Assembly: GCA_020848855.1 (NCBI GenBank)
Contig: JADLHH010000627.1
Span: forward strand, 1 to 6,159
Direction: 5' to 3'
From: Anaerolineae bacterium
GTDB lineage: Bacteria; Chloroflexota; Anaerolineae; Aggregatilineales; Phototrophicaceae
DNA: 6,159 bases
In this document: piece after piece, positions 5,250-6,159 of the stretch
Layout of the letters: each line of letters starts with the position of its first letter
Numbering within the stretch: the first letter of the stretch is position 1
Program-made: the position numbers and the translations under genes
Notes under the pieces: model-generated
What the model was told of the DNA's origin: nothing
Databases searched by the model: none
What the model saw: the letters and a program-made list of their open reading frames with translations, nothing else

Positions 5250-5333
5250 CTTCTTCTCTCCGCCCCCTATTCGGCGGCGATGCGTGCGTGACTGTCGTCG
5301 CGGTGATAAAATGATTTGAAACTATCCGTAAGC

Positions 5334-5339
5334 GAGGAG
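5334..5339 (+). promoter_or_regulatory. Shine-Dalgarno of the esterase gene
   Basis: GAGGAG lies 8 nt upstream of the ATG at 5348-5350, an ideal spacing. This fixes the start of the gene. The wider context CGAGGAGAC is shared with the nfo ribosome-binding site. Confidence 0.75.
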
Positions 5340-5347
5340 ACGTTTCC

Positions 5348-6159
5348 ATGCCCCGATGGACTTCATTTAACGCCTTCCTGGACGACGCCATGACGGTGGA
5401 CGACAGTGAGCGACAAGGGCTGGTCGATGCGCTTCTCAGCGAGCGCCCGCAGTGGCCCTGGGTGGAAATGTCGCAGGCGACGTTCATCTATACCCAGCCG
5501 GGGGCAGCCAGCGTCGCGCTCAACCTCGATACCATCCCCAGCGACCCGCCGTTCGCCCCCATGACCTGGCTTGAGGGGACGACGCTCTGGTACGTCACCC
5601 ATCTGTTCGCGCCGGACGACCTGCTCGACTACCTGCTGGCGGTCGACGACCCCATGACGCCGCTGGCGGAGGAAACCAACATCGTCGGGCGCGTCGCCGC
5701 GCACTGGAAGCCGGACGCGCTCAACCCGCTGCGCATGACCGCCGCCCAGATCAACGTCTCGGTGCTGCACATGCCGCACGCCCGCCCCTTCCCCGACTGG
5801 TCGGCGATGCGCGCCGTGCCGCGCGGTCGCGTGTTCGAGCATCTGATCGACAGCGATGGCATGAATTATGCCGGGCGCAGGCTGTGGGTCTACACCCCGC
5901 CCGGCTACGAGGGATCGGGCATGGCGTATCCGCTGCTGCTGATGCAGGACGGGCAGTGGGCGATCGGTCCGCTCCAGCTTCCGCAGATTGCCGACGCGCT
6001 CATCAAGCACCGCCGGATGCAGCCCGCCGTCGTCGCCATGATCCAGAGCGGCACGCAGGAAGAACGTAACCGCGACTACATCAGCAACGACAAGTACTAC
6101 ACCTTCCTGCTCTCCGAACTCATGCCCTTCGTGCAGACGCAGTACCGCATCGACTCGAA
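5348..6159 (+). CDS. Enterochelin-esterase-like alpha/beta hydrolase, N-terminal part, cut by the right edge
   Basis: Predicted cytoplasmic serine esterase of the PF00756 (esterase D/Fes-like) group. The 270 visible residues, MPRWTSFNAFLDDAM onward, fall into two parts. Residues about 1-155 match the layout of the enterochelin-esterase N-terminal beta-sandwich (WPWVEMSQATFIYTQPGAA, then LEGTTLWYVTHLF, and later WKPDALNPL). From about 160 the hydrolase domain starts: GRVFEHLIDS, RRLWVYTPPGYEG (about 178-190), YPLLLMQDGQ (194-203), AVVAMIQSG, and ERNRDYISNDKYYTFLLSELMPFVQTQYRI just before the edge. The nucleophile elbow (G-x-S-x-G) and the Asp and His of the triad would lie beyond position 6159, so activity cannot be judged. 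There is no signal peptide. Siderophore hydrolysis is only one possibility; many such proteins act on other esters. No siderophore genes are in view. The start is firm because of the well-placed GAGGAG. Confidence 0.86.
   Translation, partial: MPRWTSFNAFLDDAMTVDDSERQGLVDALLSERPQWPWVEMSQATFIYTQPGAASVALNLDTIPSDPPFAPMTWLEGTTLWYVTHLFAPDDLLDYLLAVDDPMTPLAEETNIVGRVAAHWKPDALNPLRMTAAQINVSVLHMPHARPFPDWSAMRAVPRGRVFEHLIDSDGMNYAGRRLWVYTPPGYEGSGMAYPLLLMQDGQWAIGPLQLPQIADALIKHRRMQPAVVAMIQSGTQEERNRDYISNDKYYTFLLSELMPFVQTQYRIDS

Larger units (their letters stand above)
5079..5347. other. Divergent intergenic region between the M28 and esterase genes
   Basis: This 269-bp region has no ORF that I believe. It holds, from left to right, a possible leftward promoter for M28, a decayed GTAGGGG palindrome (5190-5213), a pyrimidine-rich tract on the plus strand (5211-5272) interrupted by the small palindrome GGGATGACATCCC (5237-5249), and an AT-richer stretch (5304-5330) with TAAAAT at 5307-5312. 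The last is followed by the esterase Shine-Dalgarno. The rightward -10-like box has no well-spaced -35. Confidence 0.5.

Noticed and set aside
4834..5487. 217-residue minus-strand frame crossing the M28 start and the esterase start
   Set aside because: It covers two real gene starts on opposite strands plus the intergenic region, and shows no domain or signal.
5363..6010. 215-residue minus-strand frame opposite the esterase
   Set aside because: Arg/His/Gly-rich shadow; the plus strand gives clear alpha/beta hydrolase sequence.

Overview
The window (about 60% G+C by eye, no RNA genes, no CRISPR array, no transposase) reads as ordinary chromosomal DNA of a high-GC bacterium. A member of the Chloroflexota (Anaerolineae-like) is my best guess. 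It rests on the style of the endonuclease IV, the proline/threonine-rich linker of the lipoprotein, the family mixture and the GTAGGGG-type palindromic repeats. This is inference; no 16S or other marker gene is present.

Layout. (1) Positions 1-383, minus strand: the N-terminal 127 codons of endonuclease IV (nfo), with a TTG start and a strong Shine-Dalgarno; the rest lies off the left edge. (2) 384-560: divergent intergenic region with a hairpin at its right end. (3) 561-1277, plus strand: a multi-pass M50-type membrane metallopeptidase with an HESGH zinc motif. (4) 1272-5078, minus strand: a co-oriented cluster transcribed leftward. In order of transcription it holds a secreted M28 zinc aminopeptidase lipoprotein, a 104-residue protein with one C-terminal membrane segment, a GT-C/family 39-like polytopic glycosyltransferase, and a GNAT acetyltransferase. 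The last gene ends tail to tail with the M50 gene, and both stop codons come from one CTATAG palindrome. (5) 5079-5347: divergent intergenic region with a decayed repeat. (6) 5348 to the right edge, plus strand: the N-terminal 270 codons of an enterochelin-esterase-like alpha/beta hydrolase.

How the genes work together. The minus-strand cluster is held together by a 5-nt gap (M28 to the small protein), an 89-nt gap (small protein to glycosyltransferase) and a 28-nt overlap (glycosyltransferase to GNAT). All but the GNAT protein are predicted to be membrane-bound or exported, so an envelope theme is possible, but no pathway can be named. Endonuclease IV and the esterase point outward from the block and look independent.

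The most unusual signal is a small family of near-perfect palindromes with GTAGGGG ends. Two copies lie inside the glycosyltransferase gene, read in two different frames without a stop and encoding hydrophilic loops between membrane helices. A third, decayed copy lies between genes at 5190-5213. I see no clearly new multi-gene system beyond this.
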